Positions 11,013 to 20,795 of a DNA stretch of 64,000 nucleotides are shown here, one piece after another; position 1 is the stretch's first letter, and each line of letters starts with the position of its first letter. The stretch is from Marinilabiliaceae bacterium. GTDB taxonomy: Bacteria > Bacteroidota > Bacteroidia > Bacteroidales > Marinilabiliaceae. The stretch is from assembly GCA_009777175.1 (NCBI GenBank), contig WRMI01000007.1, positions 1 to 64,000 of the forward strand. The letters are read 5' to 3'. The position numbers and the translations under genes were made by a program. Below the pieces are notes generated by a model. It made no database searches. It was not told the origin of the DNA and was given only the letters and a program-made list of their open reading frames with translations.

Positions 11013-14000
11013 ATGCTAAAATTTTTAATTAAAAGGCTATCAGTGATATTACTTTTAGTCTCGTTTACCACAATCTTTGCTCAAAATCAAATTTTGACAA
11101 CGGGCAAAAAGACAAACATTATGAATGAAACGGTTTTGCTTTTGCAACAAGAACAAAAGACAACAATCCGTTTCGAACTTAATGAATTAGAACTAATGGA
11201 AGTTGTTACCGAATATGGAAACGCTTACATTGCAACATCAAGCAAAGCGCCACTGATGTTAGAAAAAGGAAGTCCCGAAATGATTTTCATGACTTCTACA
11301 TTTATTATTCCCGATAGAGGAAGTTCCGAATTGGAAATTTCTTACGGTGAATACCTCGATTTTGAGAACATCGAAATCGCTCCATCAAAAGGACATTTGC
11401 CGAGAAGCATTGACCCCAGCACTGTTCCTTTTGAAAAGGGAGATATTTATTTGAAAGACAACTTTTATCCGAGTAATTTGGCTACGTTACGCGAGCCATT
11501 TATTATGAGAGATGTTAGAGGACAATCGGTTGATGTGTTTCCTGTGCAGTATAACCCTGTTACAAAAGTGTTAAGGGTTTACTCAGAAATTACTGTTACT
11601 GTGGTTAATAACCCAAAAGTAGCGGGAATTAACGAGTTTACTAACCAGAAACGGCACAAAACAATTGAGCCTCAATTTAATGAGATGTACAAAAACTTCT
11701 TTATTAACCATGCAGGAGTAATCCAACAAAGAGGTTATCCAACGGGTGAAGAAGGAGAACTGTTGATTATTTGCCATACACCGTGGGTAAATGATATGAA
11801 ACCTTATGTTGACTGGAAACGCTCAATTGGACGTAAAACTACAATTGTACCTACATCAACAACAGGAACTTCTTCAGCAGCAATTAAAACGTACATCACA
11901 AATTATTACAACAATCCTGATAATGATTTGGCGTTTGTACTTTTAGTTGGCGACCATCCACAATTACCGCCACATCAAGTAGGCAGTACACGTTCTGATG
12001 TTGAATATGCAAAACTTGTCGGGGGCGATAACTATTTGGAAATACTAATAGGAAGATTTTCTGCACAAAATGTTGCTCAACTTCAAACACAAATAGAGAG
12101 AACAATTAACTACGAGCGCGACCTTACAACAGCAGATAATTGGCTAACTACGGGTATAGGAGTTGCAAGAAACGAAAGTGGGTATGGACCAAATCATCCC
12201 AACGGACATGACGGTCAAGAAAATGACTATCGTCATATGGACAACATTAGAACAAGATTGATGGCTTATGGATATACAACAGTTTACCAAGATTATGACG
12301 GCGGTTGTCCGGGAATTCCGAACACAACTGCAGCACAAATTAACCAACATATTAATGGAGGTGCCAGCGTTTTGAATTATTGCAACCATGGCTCTCCAAC
12401 AGGTTGGTCAGTAGCGAGTTACTCGACTACACATGTAAATCAGTTACAAAATGCAAATATGTTGCCATTTCTTTTCTTGGTTGCGTGTAATAATGGAGAA
12501 TTTGGTCCTTGGCAGTATAATTCCAGCGATGCGCCTTGCCTCGCCGAAGTTTTTATGCAACATACTTATAATAATCAGCCTGCGGGTGCTATTGCAGTGT
12601 TTGGAGCAACAATTAGCATCGCTTGGACTGAGACTATGACAGCACAGGATGAATTTGTAAATATCACTCTTGACTTACCCTCTCCATATTCAGGAACACA
12701 ACCCGGAACCAAAAGAACTATTGCGGGTGCTATGTTAAATGCTTCTCAAAAAATGCTTTTGGTACACGGTAGCGGATGTACGGCTGACTACAATTCATGG
12801 TTAGTTTTTGGGGATCCAACTTTAATGTTCCGTACCAAAACACCAACTGAAATGGATATTTCACATTTACCCGTATTATTTCTTGGAATGTCTTCTTTAT
12901 CAGTAAGTTGTGATACCGACGGAGCAACTGCAACTGTTTCATACATTGACGAAGACGATGAAGTAATCATTGTGGGAACAGCGGTAGTTACGGGCGGCAC
13001 AGCAGAAATTGATTTTGGCGGACCCATTACAACTCCAATGGATTTAACTCTTACCGTTACAGGTTTCAACAAAGTAACACATATTGCAACAATACAAGCA
13101 ATACCTGCCGCAGGTCCGTATGTTGTATATCAAAGTTATTCAGTTGTAAATGAGGATGTTTTAACATATATTTCCGATAACAGCGAAATAGCCGTTACAT
13201 TGAAAAATGTTGGTATTGACGAAACAGCGGGCGCACTTACAGTTGAAATTACTTGCGCAGACTCGCAAATTACCATTAATAACGCAACAGCACAATGCGG
13301 TGCCATTGATGCAGACGAAACAGCAGTCGTAAATTTCACTGTTACAATAGATAACGACATTGTTGACAAAAAAACATTCCCCGTTGTAGTTACAGTTACC
13401 GATATTGACAACGAAGTATGGGAAACAAATATGACACTTACTGCTTATGCACCCGCATTTTCGTTAGAAAAGGTATTAATAAACGGAGTTGAAGGCGGTA
13501 ATTTAGAGGCAGGTGAAATTGTTACAATTACGGCTGTTATTGAAAATAAAGGTGGTGCAGATGCCTACAATGTGGTAGGTGATCTTGGAATAAATAGCCC
13601 TTATGTTACTTTTGCTTGTGATGAAGTTGGCGGTACGTCACAAGATATGCCTACGGGAGAAAGTTTGAATTTTGATTTTGTTGTTATTACCGATTCAAAT
13701 ATGCCTTTCGGACATGAAGCAAGTTTAGCAGCGTTGCTTACTGCAAATTATGGAATCACTTATAGCGAGGTGTTTACTGCATCTAACACAGGTTCAAGTA
13801 GTTATTGTATTCCGACATCATCGAATGGCTGTAATTTAAATGACAAGTTTACATTAGTTAAACTTACAAAAGTGTCGGATGGCACTATTTTGATAAACCA
13901 CGACCCAGGTTGCAATAGCGCACCAAATGGATATATTGACTATACAAATATTGTTGTTCCCATTGAGCCCGGTGAGCAATATTTACTAAATGTGACGGTA

Positions 14001-15881
14001 GGTAACGGTGGCACACAACAGATTAAAGGATGGTTCGATTTGAACGCAAATAATAGTTTTGATACTTCCGAAATGTTGTTTAGCGGCTCTTGCAGTTCGG
14101 GTGGTTCAACATCATATACTTTCACTGCACCGCAAGATTTCACACCCGGAAGCACTCGTTTCAGACTACGTTGTCAATATAGTTCCGTACCAACAGATGC
14201 TTGTAGCAGTATGACTTATGGACATACCCTTGATTATACCATTGTTTTGCCCGAACTTTATCCTCGTCCCGAAAATGTTGTTGCACAATTAATTGGCGCA
14301 AATATAACAATAAATTGGGATGAGCCCGAGTCAGAAGATTATACTCCAATTGGGTACGATATATATCGTCTTAATACACAGTTAAATACTACATTACTTA
14401 CCGAAACAACTTTTACTGACGAAGGTATCACCGAAGGCGTTTATGCTTACAATGTAGTTGCGGTTTATGCAGGAAACAAAGAATCTTTTGCTCAAATGTC
14501 GAATGTAATATGTTTCTCAGTTCCATGCGAAAGACCAATTGAAGTATCTGGTACAATTAATGAAGAGGTAAATGTCCATATCACTTGGGATGATTCTGAA
14601 AATTATGAAGGCGAACTTTTAGGATATAATATTTATCGTAACGATATCAAACTCAACGAAGAGTTACTTGATACGCAAGAATATTTTGATTATGGCTTAA
14701 TTGGTGGAACCTATATATATAAGGTATCGTCATCTTATGACCATTGCATTGAATCTGCGCCGTCTGATGGACTAACAATAATAATAGCGGCACAATTCTG
14801 CGAAACGCCTCTAAATCTTGAAGTTACTGCCGCACAATATAGTAACACAGCAGTTCTAACTTGGGATGCACCCGAAATAATAGACGGAACATTGGTCGGA
14901 TACAATGTTTATCGCAACGATGCCAAAATAATCGAAAGAGCGCCAACAGATAGATTTTATAATGACGAGAATTTAGAAAACGGAACTTACATCTATAAAG
15001 TTAGTGCTATTTACGAACATTGCGAAGAGTCAGGAACCACCGAAGAAGAATTAATTACCATCTTTGTTCCTCTCTATTGTGAAACGGTTGCTGATTTCAC
15101 GGCAAATGTTATTCCATATACCAATGCAGCCAAGTTAAATTGGAATGAGCCTGAAAACTTTGATATGCCAATATTAAATTATCGTGTATTTAAAGATGGA
15201 ACAGTATATGGCACACTACCAAGCACAATTTTTGAAGTTCTTGTAACCGGTCTTACAGATGGTACTCATTATTTTGAAGTAAACGTTATCTACGACCATT
15301 GTACATCTGAAAAAACAGAACTTATTGAAGTAGAAGTCTATGTACCTCAATTGTGCGATGCACCTGAAGATTTTTCAGTAGAAGTAGAAGAGAATGAAAA
15401 TGATGCCTACATATCATGGACAGAACCTGAAGAAATTGATGGCGATTTGTTTGGTTATAATATTTATCGGGACGGTGTTGTTATTAACGAAGATTTGATA
15501 GAAGAACTTGAATATATTGACTTAGATCTTCCAAATGGAACATATACCTACAAAGTATCAGCAGTTTATGGACATTGCGAAGCAGAATTAGAAGGAGACG
15601 GAATATTAGTCGAAATAGATGTTCTTGGCATTTCGAGAGAAGTTACAAATAGTTTCACAATGTATCCAAATCCAACCAACGGTAGTGTAACCATTACAGG
15701 AGACCAACTTACTCGCATTGAAATATATGATGTTCAAGGACGTAAATATGCTGAATATACCAATATCAAAGGCATTCTGCAGATAGATGATTTGAAAAAG
15801 TATGATAGCGGAATTTATCTTGTAAAGATGTATTCAGAAACTAATCAAGCGACTATTCAAAGGTTGACAATAATTAAGTAG
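11013..15881 (+). CDS. gingipain-like C25 cysteine peptidase with Fn3-like modules and T9SS C-terminal sorting domain
   Basis: C25 motifs LLVGDHPQLPPHQ, LNYCNHGSPTGW (His), FLVACNNGEFG (Cys); repeated GYNIYRND...YKVSAxYxHC modules; C-terminal SFTMYPNPTNGSVTI...IYLVKMYSETNQATIQRLTIIK. Confidence 0.93.
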   Translation: MLKFLIKRLSVILLLVSFTTIFAQNQILTTGKKTNIMNETVLLLQQEQKTTIRFELNELELMEVVTEYGNAYIATSSKAPLMLEKGSPEMIFMTSTFIIPDRGSSELEISYGEYLDFENIEIAPSKGHLPRSIDPSTVPFEKGDIYLKDNFYPSNLATLREPFIMRDVRGQSVDVFPVQYNPVTKVLRVYSEITVTVVNNPKVAGINEFTNQKRHKTIEPQFNEMYKNFFINHAGVIQQRGYPTGEEGELLIICHTPWVNDMKPYVDWKRSIGRKTTIVPTSTTGTSSAAIKTYITNYYNNPDNDLAFVLLVGDHPQLPPHQVGSTRSDVEYAKLVGGDNYLEILIGRFSAQNVAQLQTQIERTINYERDLTTADNWLTTGIGVARNESGYGPNHPNGHDGQENDYRHMDNIRTRLMAYGYTTVYQDYDGGCPGIPNTTAAQINQHINGGASVLNYCNHGSPTGWSVASYSTTHVNQLQNANMLPFLFLVACNNGEFGPWQYNSSDAPCLAEVFMQHTYNNQPAGAIAVFGATISIAWTETMTAQDEFVNITLDLPSPYSGTQPGTKRTIAGAMLNASQKMLLVHGSGCTADYNSWLVFGDPTLMFRTKTPTEMDISHLPVLFLGMSSLSVSCDTDGATATVSYIDEDDEVIIVGTAVVTGGTAEIDFGGPITTPMDLTLTVTGFNKVTHIATIQAIPAAGPYVVYQSYSVVNEDVLTYISDNSEIAVTLKNVGIDETAGALTVEITCADSQITINNATAQCGAIDADETAVVNFTVTIDNDIVDKKTFPVVVTVTDIDNEVWETNMTLTAYAPAFSLEKVLINGVEGGNLEAGEIVTITAVIENKGGADAYNVVGDLGINSPYVTFACDEVGGTSQDMPTGESLNFDFVVITDSNMPFGHEASLAALLTANYGITYSEVFTASNTGSSSYCIPTSSNGCNLNDKFTLVKLTKVSDGTILINHDPGCNSAPNGYIDYTNIVVPIEPGEQYLLNVTVGNGGTQQIKGWFDLNANNSFDTSEMLFSGSCSSGGSTSYTFTAPQDFTPGSTRFRLRCQYSSVPTDACSSMTYGHTLDYTIVLPELYPRPENVVAQLIGANITINWDEPESEDYTPIGYDIYRLNTQLNTTLLTETTFTDEGITEGVYAYNVVAVYAGNKESFAQMSNVICFSVPCERPIEVSGTINEEVNVHITWDDSENYEGELLGYNIYRNDIKLNEELLDTQEYFDYGLIGGTYIYKVSSSYDHCIESAPSDGLTIIIAAQFCETPLNLEVTAAQYSNTAVLTWDAPEIIDGTLVGYNVYRNDAKIIERAPTDRFYNDENLENGTYIYKVSAIYEHCEESGTTEEELITIFVPLYCETVADFTANVIPYTNAAKLNWNEPENFDMPILNYRVFKDGTVYGTLPSTIFEVLVTGLTDGTHYFEVNVIYDHCTSEKTELIEVEVYVPQLCDAPEDFSVEVEENENDAYISWTEPEEIDGDLFGYNIYRDGVVINEDLIEELEYIDLDLPNGTYTYKVSAVYGHCEAELEGDGILVEIDVLGISREVTNSFTMYPNPTNGSVTITGDQLTRIEIYDVQGRKYAEYTNIKGILQIDDLKKYDSGIYLVKMYSETNQATIQRLTIIK

Positions 15882-15911
15882 ATAGTTTAAAAACATAATT
15901 TTCTTTTCTGT

Positions 15912-15941
15912 AACAAGGCTGTCAAAATTGGCAGCCTTGTT
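15912..15941 (+). terminator. rho-independent terminator of the C25 peptidase gene
   Basis: aacaaggctg...cagccttgtt hairpin followed by T-rich tract. Confidence 0.7.
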
Positions 15942-16063
15942 TGTTTATAATGTATGAACTTTGGGAGGGTGTAATTTGCATTTCTTATGTTGTGTTCTTC
16001 CTGCTTAAAATCAGAACTCATGACCTCTGGGAAATCAAAATGTCACCAATTTGAAGAAATACC

Positions 16064-16119
16064 TACTCTTTCACTCATTCACTGAAAACTGAAAACTGAA
16101 AACTAAAAACTAAAATCTA
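16064..16119 (-). repeat. heptamer array TTTTCAG/TTTTTAG fused to the lptE stop codon
   Basis: mRNA sense TAG attttag tttttag ttttcag ttttcag ttttcag tgaatgag. Confidence 0.85.
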
Positions 16120-16662
16120 CCAATCAGAAAATGCTTTATTAAAAATATTTTCAGTAAGTTGTTCTACGATATTTTTAACTAATTGTTCTTCAATTTCGTT
16201 TATATTTCTTTCGCTTGGGAAGTTTTCGTAAGCAGAAAAAGACGATTCCCAATTTGTTTGCGGATTTTTAAAATTTTGATATCGTACTTTTACGTTGATT
16301 GTGAGACGTGTTTCAGATGCTAATGCGTCAGCCTGAATAGCCATCGGGCGAAGGTCGTATCCTGTAATTTCACCTGAAAAATCAACATCTCCCATTGTGT
16401 TACTGATAATTAAACGAGATTCAGATGTTATGCGGTCTTTCATTGCCTCAGTAAAAGTCTGACTTAGTGCGGGATTAATCAAAGGTGCCCTATTATCAAA
16501 ATATTGAACCGATGCCGTTTTAACATCTTCGGGCACTGACGAGCCTTTAAAAGTAACGCGGATAGTACAACTTGCTGACAATATTAGAAAAAATGCTAAT
16601 AATAACCATAAATCTTTTATAATATAAAAAGAATTGGATATTTTCGGTTTGAGGTTTATCAT
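16117..16662 (-). CDS. lptE: LPS assembly lipoprotein LptE-like
   Basis: SASCTIRVTFKGSSVPEDVKTASVQYFDNRAPLINPALSQTFTEAMKDRI... NIFNKAFSDW matches the Bacteroidetes LptE pattern. Confidence 0.8.
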   Translation of the reverse strand: MINLKPKISNSFYIIKDLWLLLAFFLILSASCTIRVTFKGSSVPEDVKTASVQYFDNRAPLINPALSQTFTEAMKDRITSESRLIISNTMGDVDFSGEITGYDLRPMAIQADALASETRLTINVKVRYQNFKNPQTNWESSFSAYENFPSERNINEIEEQLVKNIVEQLTENIFNKAFSDW

Positions 16663-16745
16663 TTATTTATTTATTATTATTCAATACAGGTTAATAGTGT
16701 GATTTTCAATTTTTTATATAAGATGTTTTTTATTAAATAAAAGTG

Positions 16746-16753
16746 CAAAATTA
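16746..16753 (-). promoter_or_regulatory. -7 element (TAATTTTG) for lptE
   Basis: reverse complement of caaaatta, upstream of start at 16662. Confidence 0.5.
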
Positions 16754-16824
16754 TAAAAAATTGTTTTACAAACAAAAAAATATTTTTAAGATTTTTTAAG
16801 TTTATAGCGAAATATCTTAATTAA

Positions 16825-17056
16825 ACTACTCACTACTCACTACTCAGTACTCATTACTCATTACTGACTACTCATTACTCATTACTCACTTCTCACCACT
16901 CACTACTCATTACTCACTACTCACTACTCATTACTCATTACTGACTACTCACTACTCACTACTCATTACTGACTACTCACTACTCACTACTCATTACTGA
17001 CTACTCACTACTCACTACTCACTACTCATTACTCACTTCTCACCACTCACTACTCA
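16825..17056 (-). repeat. heptamer array (TGAGTAG/TGAGTAA), about 33 units, supplying the stop codon of the CDF gene
   Basis: mRNA sense TGAgtag tgagtgg tgagaag tgagtaa tgagtag..., first TGA is the stop of the CDF ORF. Confidence 0.93.
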
Positions 17057-17944
17057 TATATACGGTTCCGAGTGAATGTTTACGTGCGTTGCTTGCCCAA
17101 AATGTTCTTTAAGTTTTTGCTCTATTTCAGTAACTTTGTCGTGGGTTTGTACTAACGAACTATTTCCGTCCATTCTGATATGAAATTCTATTGCGTAATT
17201 ATTACCGATTTTTCGTGTGTGTAGATTATGCAGGTCGCTTACGCCATCGAAAGATAAAACCATTTTTGAAATTTCGTTTTTAATATCTTCGGGTAGCGAT
17301 TTTTCCATTAGTTCGTCAATACAGGGTTTTATCAGTTTAATAGCCACTCTTAAAATAAAAAAACTGACAATTACCGCGGCAATTGGGTCTAAAATAGTCC
17401 ATTTTTGGCCAAGAAAAATTGCGCCTCCTATGCCTACAGTCGTTCCTATTGAAGACAATGCATCACTTCTATGATGCCATCCATTGGCTATTAGCGCAGA
17501 AGAATTAAGTTTTTTGCCAACAACGATGGTGTATCGATAAAGAATTTCTTTTGATAAAATAGTTGCTAAAGCCGCTATTAGAGCAATTATACCAGGGCTT
17601 GGCAACAATTTTCCTTGTAAAACGGAATAAATGCTTTTAGTTCCACTCCATGCAATTCCAACTCCAACTCCAAACAGAAAAATCCCAATGATAAGAGTGG
17701 CAAGCGTTTCAAATTTGCCATGACCATAAGCATGTCCCGTATCTTTTGGTTTTTGTGCTGTTTTTACGAATGCTATAACAACGATATCTGTAATAAAGTC
17801 GGATAACGAATGAACAGCATCGGCTATCATTGCGGCACTTCTTCCAAAAAAACCAGCATAAAACTTTAAAATTATTAAACCTAAATTTACTATACTGCCC
17901 TGAATGGTCACCTTATAAATTTGACGTTCTCTTTGTTTTTCCAT
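17054..17944 (-). CDS. cation diffusion facilitator (CDF) family transporter
   Basis: AADAVHSLSDFITD, GWHHRSDALSS motifs and C-terminal cytoplasmic domain. Confidence 0.95.
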   Translation of the reverse strand: MEKQRERQIYKVTIQGSIVNLGLIILKFYAGFFGRSAAMIADAVHSLSDFITDIVVIAFVKTAQKPKDTGHAYGHGKFETLATLIIGIFLFGVGVGIAWSGTKSIYSVLQGKLLPSPGIIALIAALATILSKEILYRYTIVVGKKLNSSALIANGWHHRSDALSSIGTTVGIGGAIFLGQKWTILDPIAAVIVSFFILRVAIKLIKPCIDELMEKSLPEDIKNEISKMVLSFDGVSDLHNLHTRKIGNNYAIEFHIRMDGNSSLVQTHDKVTEIEQKLKEHFGQATHVNIHSEPYI

Positions 17945-18168
17945 AATGTTATTGATTCTCTACTGAGGTTGTTTTATTTTAATTAGGTTTCATCATATTT
18001 TTCTACCAAACGATGCATTCATTTCAATAAATTCAATGCATCGCCTAACGGAATGCCTCTGACTCATTCACTGATTTTTCTACTAAGATTGTTTTGTTAA
18101 AAACAAATAAGGTTTTTTCTCATTTTTCTACCAATATTACATCCCTAACGGGATGTTCACATTCAATC

Positions 18169-18359
18169 CTCATTTACTCATTCACTCATTTACTCATTCA
18201 CTTATTTACTTATTCACTCATTCACTTATTTACTCATTCACTCATTCACTTATTCACTTATTCACTCATTCACTTATTTACTCATTTACTTATTCACTCA
18301 TTCACTCATTCACTCATTCACTCATTCACTGAAAACTGAAAACTGATAACTAAAAACTA
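18169..18359 (-). repeat. octamer array (TGAATGAG) running into TTTTCAG heptamers at the TetR stop codon
   Basis: mRNA sense TAG tttttag ttatcag ttttcag ttttcag tgaatgag tgaatgag... Confidence 0.9.
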
Positions 18360-18974
18360 CATTCTTAAAGCATTTAAAATAAATTGAACGATATTTTCTT
18401 TTCGTTCTATAAGAAAATTTTCAAAATATTCGTTGGGTTGATTTGGCATTAAATCTTTTATTATTGGCATTGCCATAAAAGTAAACACGTTAAGCGATAG
18501 AATATTTAGCAAAAGGTCTTCAATTTTAATATGTCTTATGGTTCTTTTTGCTACTTCATCTTCAATCAGCTTTTCAAAATGGCTCACAATATGAGTTGAT
18601 TTTGAACGCATTACTTCTAAAACAAGTTTTTTACTATCAGCATTTGATGTAATTTCATTGTAAATAAAACTTTCTAAGTGAGGATTTTTTGCAATAAAGT
18701 CAAAATATTTTTCGATAAAATTTCTGATAATATCTTCGAACACATCATTTTCGTGGAAAACCATATCAAAAGAATTCGCCAAAATTTGAACTTTTTCTTG
18801 AAACACTTTTTTAAAAAGGTTTTCTTTTGTCCTATAATAGTAGTGCAACATTGCGTGTGTAACGCCTGCTCTTTTTGCTATTGCAGTTGTAGATGCATTT
18901 TTGAAACCATTTTCCAAGAACTCAATTTCAGCTGCTTCGAGGATTAATTGTTCGTTATTATTATCATGTTTCAT
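18357..18974 (-). CDS. TetR/AcrR family transcriptional regulator
   Basis: N-terminal ILEAAEIEFLENGFKNASTTAIAKRAGVTHAMLHYYYRTKENLFKKVF. Confidence 0.95.
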   Translation of the reverse strand: MKHDNNNEQLILEAAEIEFLENGFKNASTTAIAKRAGVTHAMLHYYYRTKENLFKKVFQEKVQILANSFDMVFHENDVFEDIIRNFIEKYFDFIAKNPHLESFIYNEITSNADSKKLVLEVMRSKSTHIVSHFEKLIEDEVAKRTIRHIKIEDLLLNILSLNVFTFMAMPIIKDLMPNQPNEYFENFLIERKENIVQFILNALRM

Positions 18975-19125
18975 TGTATATCAACTCATTATATTTAACA
19001 TATATGTTTAACTTTGATGACTAACACCATTGTTAAGACGTGAATATTTTATTTTCATAATTCTATTTTTGAAAAAAATTATTTTTTGGGAAGAATTTTA
19101 ATTGAACAATTGTAATTAAAAGTTA

Positions 19126-19365
19126 TCATGCACACCTTCTTTGCAAATAATCAATTGTTGAGCTAACAGAAACAAAATGAGGGATTGCCTCGTTTTCGAT
19201 GTTGAGGTTGAATTTTGTTTCTAAATAATAGAGGAAACATGTCATGTCAATGTCATCCATAAACATATCGTTTTTGAAAGATGCTTCTTCCAAAATATGC
19301 TCTCGCGGTACTCCCGTTTTCCTTAATACTTTATAGAGTCCCATACGAATATCTTTTGCATTCAT
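19126..19365 (-). CDS. acyl-carrier-protein-like small protein
   Basis: ACP-like helical pattern ...SFKNDMFMDDIDMTCFLYYLETKFNLNI..., with the DSL serine position occupied by Asp. Confidence 0.6.
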   Translation of the reverse strand: MNAKDIRMGLYKVLRKTGVPREHILEEASFKNDMFMDDIDMTCFLYYLETKFNLNIENEAIPHFVSVSSTIDYLQRRCA

Positions 19366-19494
19366 CTTATTTTGTTTTTGTTAAAATCTAAAAATATTAC
19401 AAATTTGTTACGAATTTATGACAATTAAACATCCAATTACACTTATAAAAAAAAATTTTTTTATCAAAAATGTAAAAACAAACTTTTTTTAAAC

Positions 19495-19502
19495 TATTTT
19501 TG
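19495..19502 (+). promoter_or_regulatory. -7 element (TATTTTTG) for the RND efflux operon
   Basis: TATTTTTG 27 nt upstream of ATG 19529. Confidence 0.6.
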
Positions 19503-19528
19503 CACCGCAAAAAAATAAAATTTTTAAG

Positions 19529-20599
19529 ATGAACAAAATAGTAAAACGTGTTATCATATTTTTGTCTATCCTATTGATTTTGGGAGTTATAATTATCCCA
19601 AAAACTAACTTATTTTCAAAGGAAGACGGCGGTAAGTCCACCCAGGGCGGTGGTGGTGGAAGAGGCAGTTTGCCCGTTACCGTAGAAATTTTAACTCCGG
19701 GTATGCTTGAAAACGTACTATCGGCGGCAGGCTCGCTACTCTCAAGCGAAGAAGTGAACGTTACGACCGAAACTTCTGGAATTGTTCAATCCATTCATTT
19801 TGAGGAAGGAACAAGAGTTACAAAAGGAACACTTCTTGTAAAAATCAACAACGATGAACTCCAAGCGCAACGCGAAAAGTCTGTTCATCAAAAGAAACTA
19901 ATCGTAGAAAAGGTTGAACGTCAAAGAATTTTATTGGAAAAAGAGGCAATTAGTCAAGAATCATTCGATCAGGCACTGACCGACCTAAATGTGATTGATG
20001 CCGACATTTTGTTATTAGACACTCGCATCGAAAAAACATTTATCAGGGCACCGTTTGACGGGATAATCGGTTTCAGAAGCGTTAGCCCTGGCGCATATCT
20101 ACAGCCCGGAGTTAGTGTAGCGCGACTTGTTAGCATTTCGCCGCTGCGAATAGAATTTTCAATACCCGAAAGATATATGAACGAATCATTAATCGGGAAA
20201 AGAGTTACATTCAACGTTGCAGGATATGAAGAAAATTTTACTGCAAATATTTATGCCATTGAGCCTACAGTAGATTTTCGTACCCGCACAATAGTTTTGC
20301 GGGCATCGTACCATAACGCAGATTATAAGTTATTGCCGGGTATGTTTGCAAATATAAGATTAGTAATTGATAGGGTTAACAATGCCATTCAGATACCAAG
20401 TGAAGCAATTATACCGCAACTTGACGGCGAAAGAGTTTATGTTTACCGAAGCGGAAAAGCCGAACTCATTGAAATTGAAACAGGTATAAGAACCGAAAGA
20501 CGAGTTGCAATTACCAATGGGTTAGAATTAGGCGACACCCTTATTACAAGCGGAATAATGCAACTTAGAGCAGGTATGTCGGTTAATATTAAACAATGA
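19529..20599 (+). CDS. RND efflux periplasmic adaptor (membrane fusion protein)
   Basis: HlyD/MFP architecture (SSEEVNVTTETSGIVQSIHFEEGTRVTKGTLLVKI; IRAPFDGIIGFRSVSPGAYLQPG). Confidence 0.95.
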   Translation: MNKIVKRVIIFLSILLILGVIIIPKTNLFSKEDGGKSTQGGGGGRGSLPVTVEILTPGMLENVLSAAGSLLSSEEVNVTTETSGIVQSIHFEEGTRVTKGTLLVKINNDELQAQREKSVHQKKLIVEKVERQRILLEKEAISQESFDQALTDLNVIDADILLLDTRIEKTFIRAPFDGIIGFRSVSPGAYLQPGVSVARLVSISPLRIEFSIPERYMNESLIGKRVTFNVAGYEENFTANIYAIEPTVDFRTRTIVLRASYHNADYKLLPGMFANIRLVIDRVNNAIQIPSEAIIPQLDGERVYVYRSGKAELIEIETGIRTERRVAITNGLELGDTLITSGIMQLRAGMSVNIKQ

Positions 20600-20795
20600 A
20601 AACACGGTGCAACGTACAAGGTGCACGGTACACGGTGCAAGGTACACGGTGCACGGTACACGGTACACGGTGTAAGGTTCAAAAAGACTGTATTTAATTT
20701 ATAAACTGATAACTGATAATCAAAAACTGATAACTGATAATCGAAAACTGATAACTGATAACTGATAACTGAAAACTAATAACTAATAACCAAAT
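20600..20795 (+). repeat. spacer made almost entirely of heptamers: CACGGTA/CACGGTG then AACTGAT/AACTGAA
   Basis: stop TGA aaa cacggtg caacgta caaggtg cacggta ... then aactgat aactgat aatcaaa ... up to ATG 20796. Confidence 0.93.

Noticed and set aside
12144-13411. Minus-strand ORFs inside the C25 peptidase, RND pump and surface-protein genes
   Set aside because: Shadow ORFs antisense to well-supported coding sequence.
16825-17056. Possible CRISPR array
   Set aside because: Units are 7 nt, contiguous and without unique spacers; no cas genes in the window.
18094-18339. 81-aa ORF rich in LIHSFTHSLIHLF
   Set aside because: Translation of the octamer array on the strand opposite to TetR; low-complexity artefact, not a protein.
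20443-20682. 79-aa ORF with CTVYRAPCTLHRVPCTLY
   Set aside because: Antisense translation of CACGGTA heptamers.
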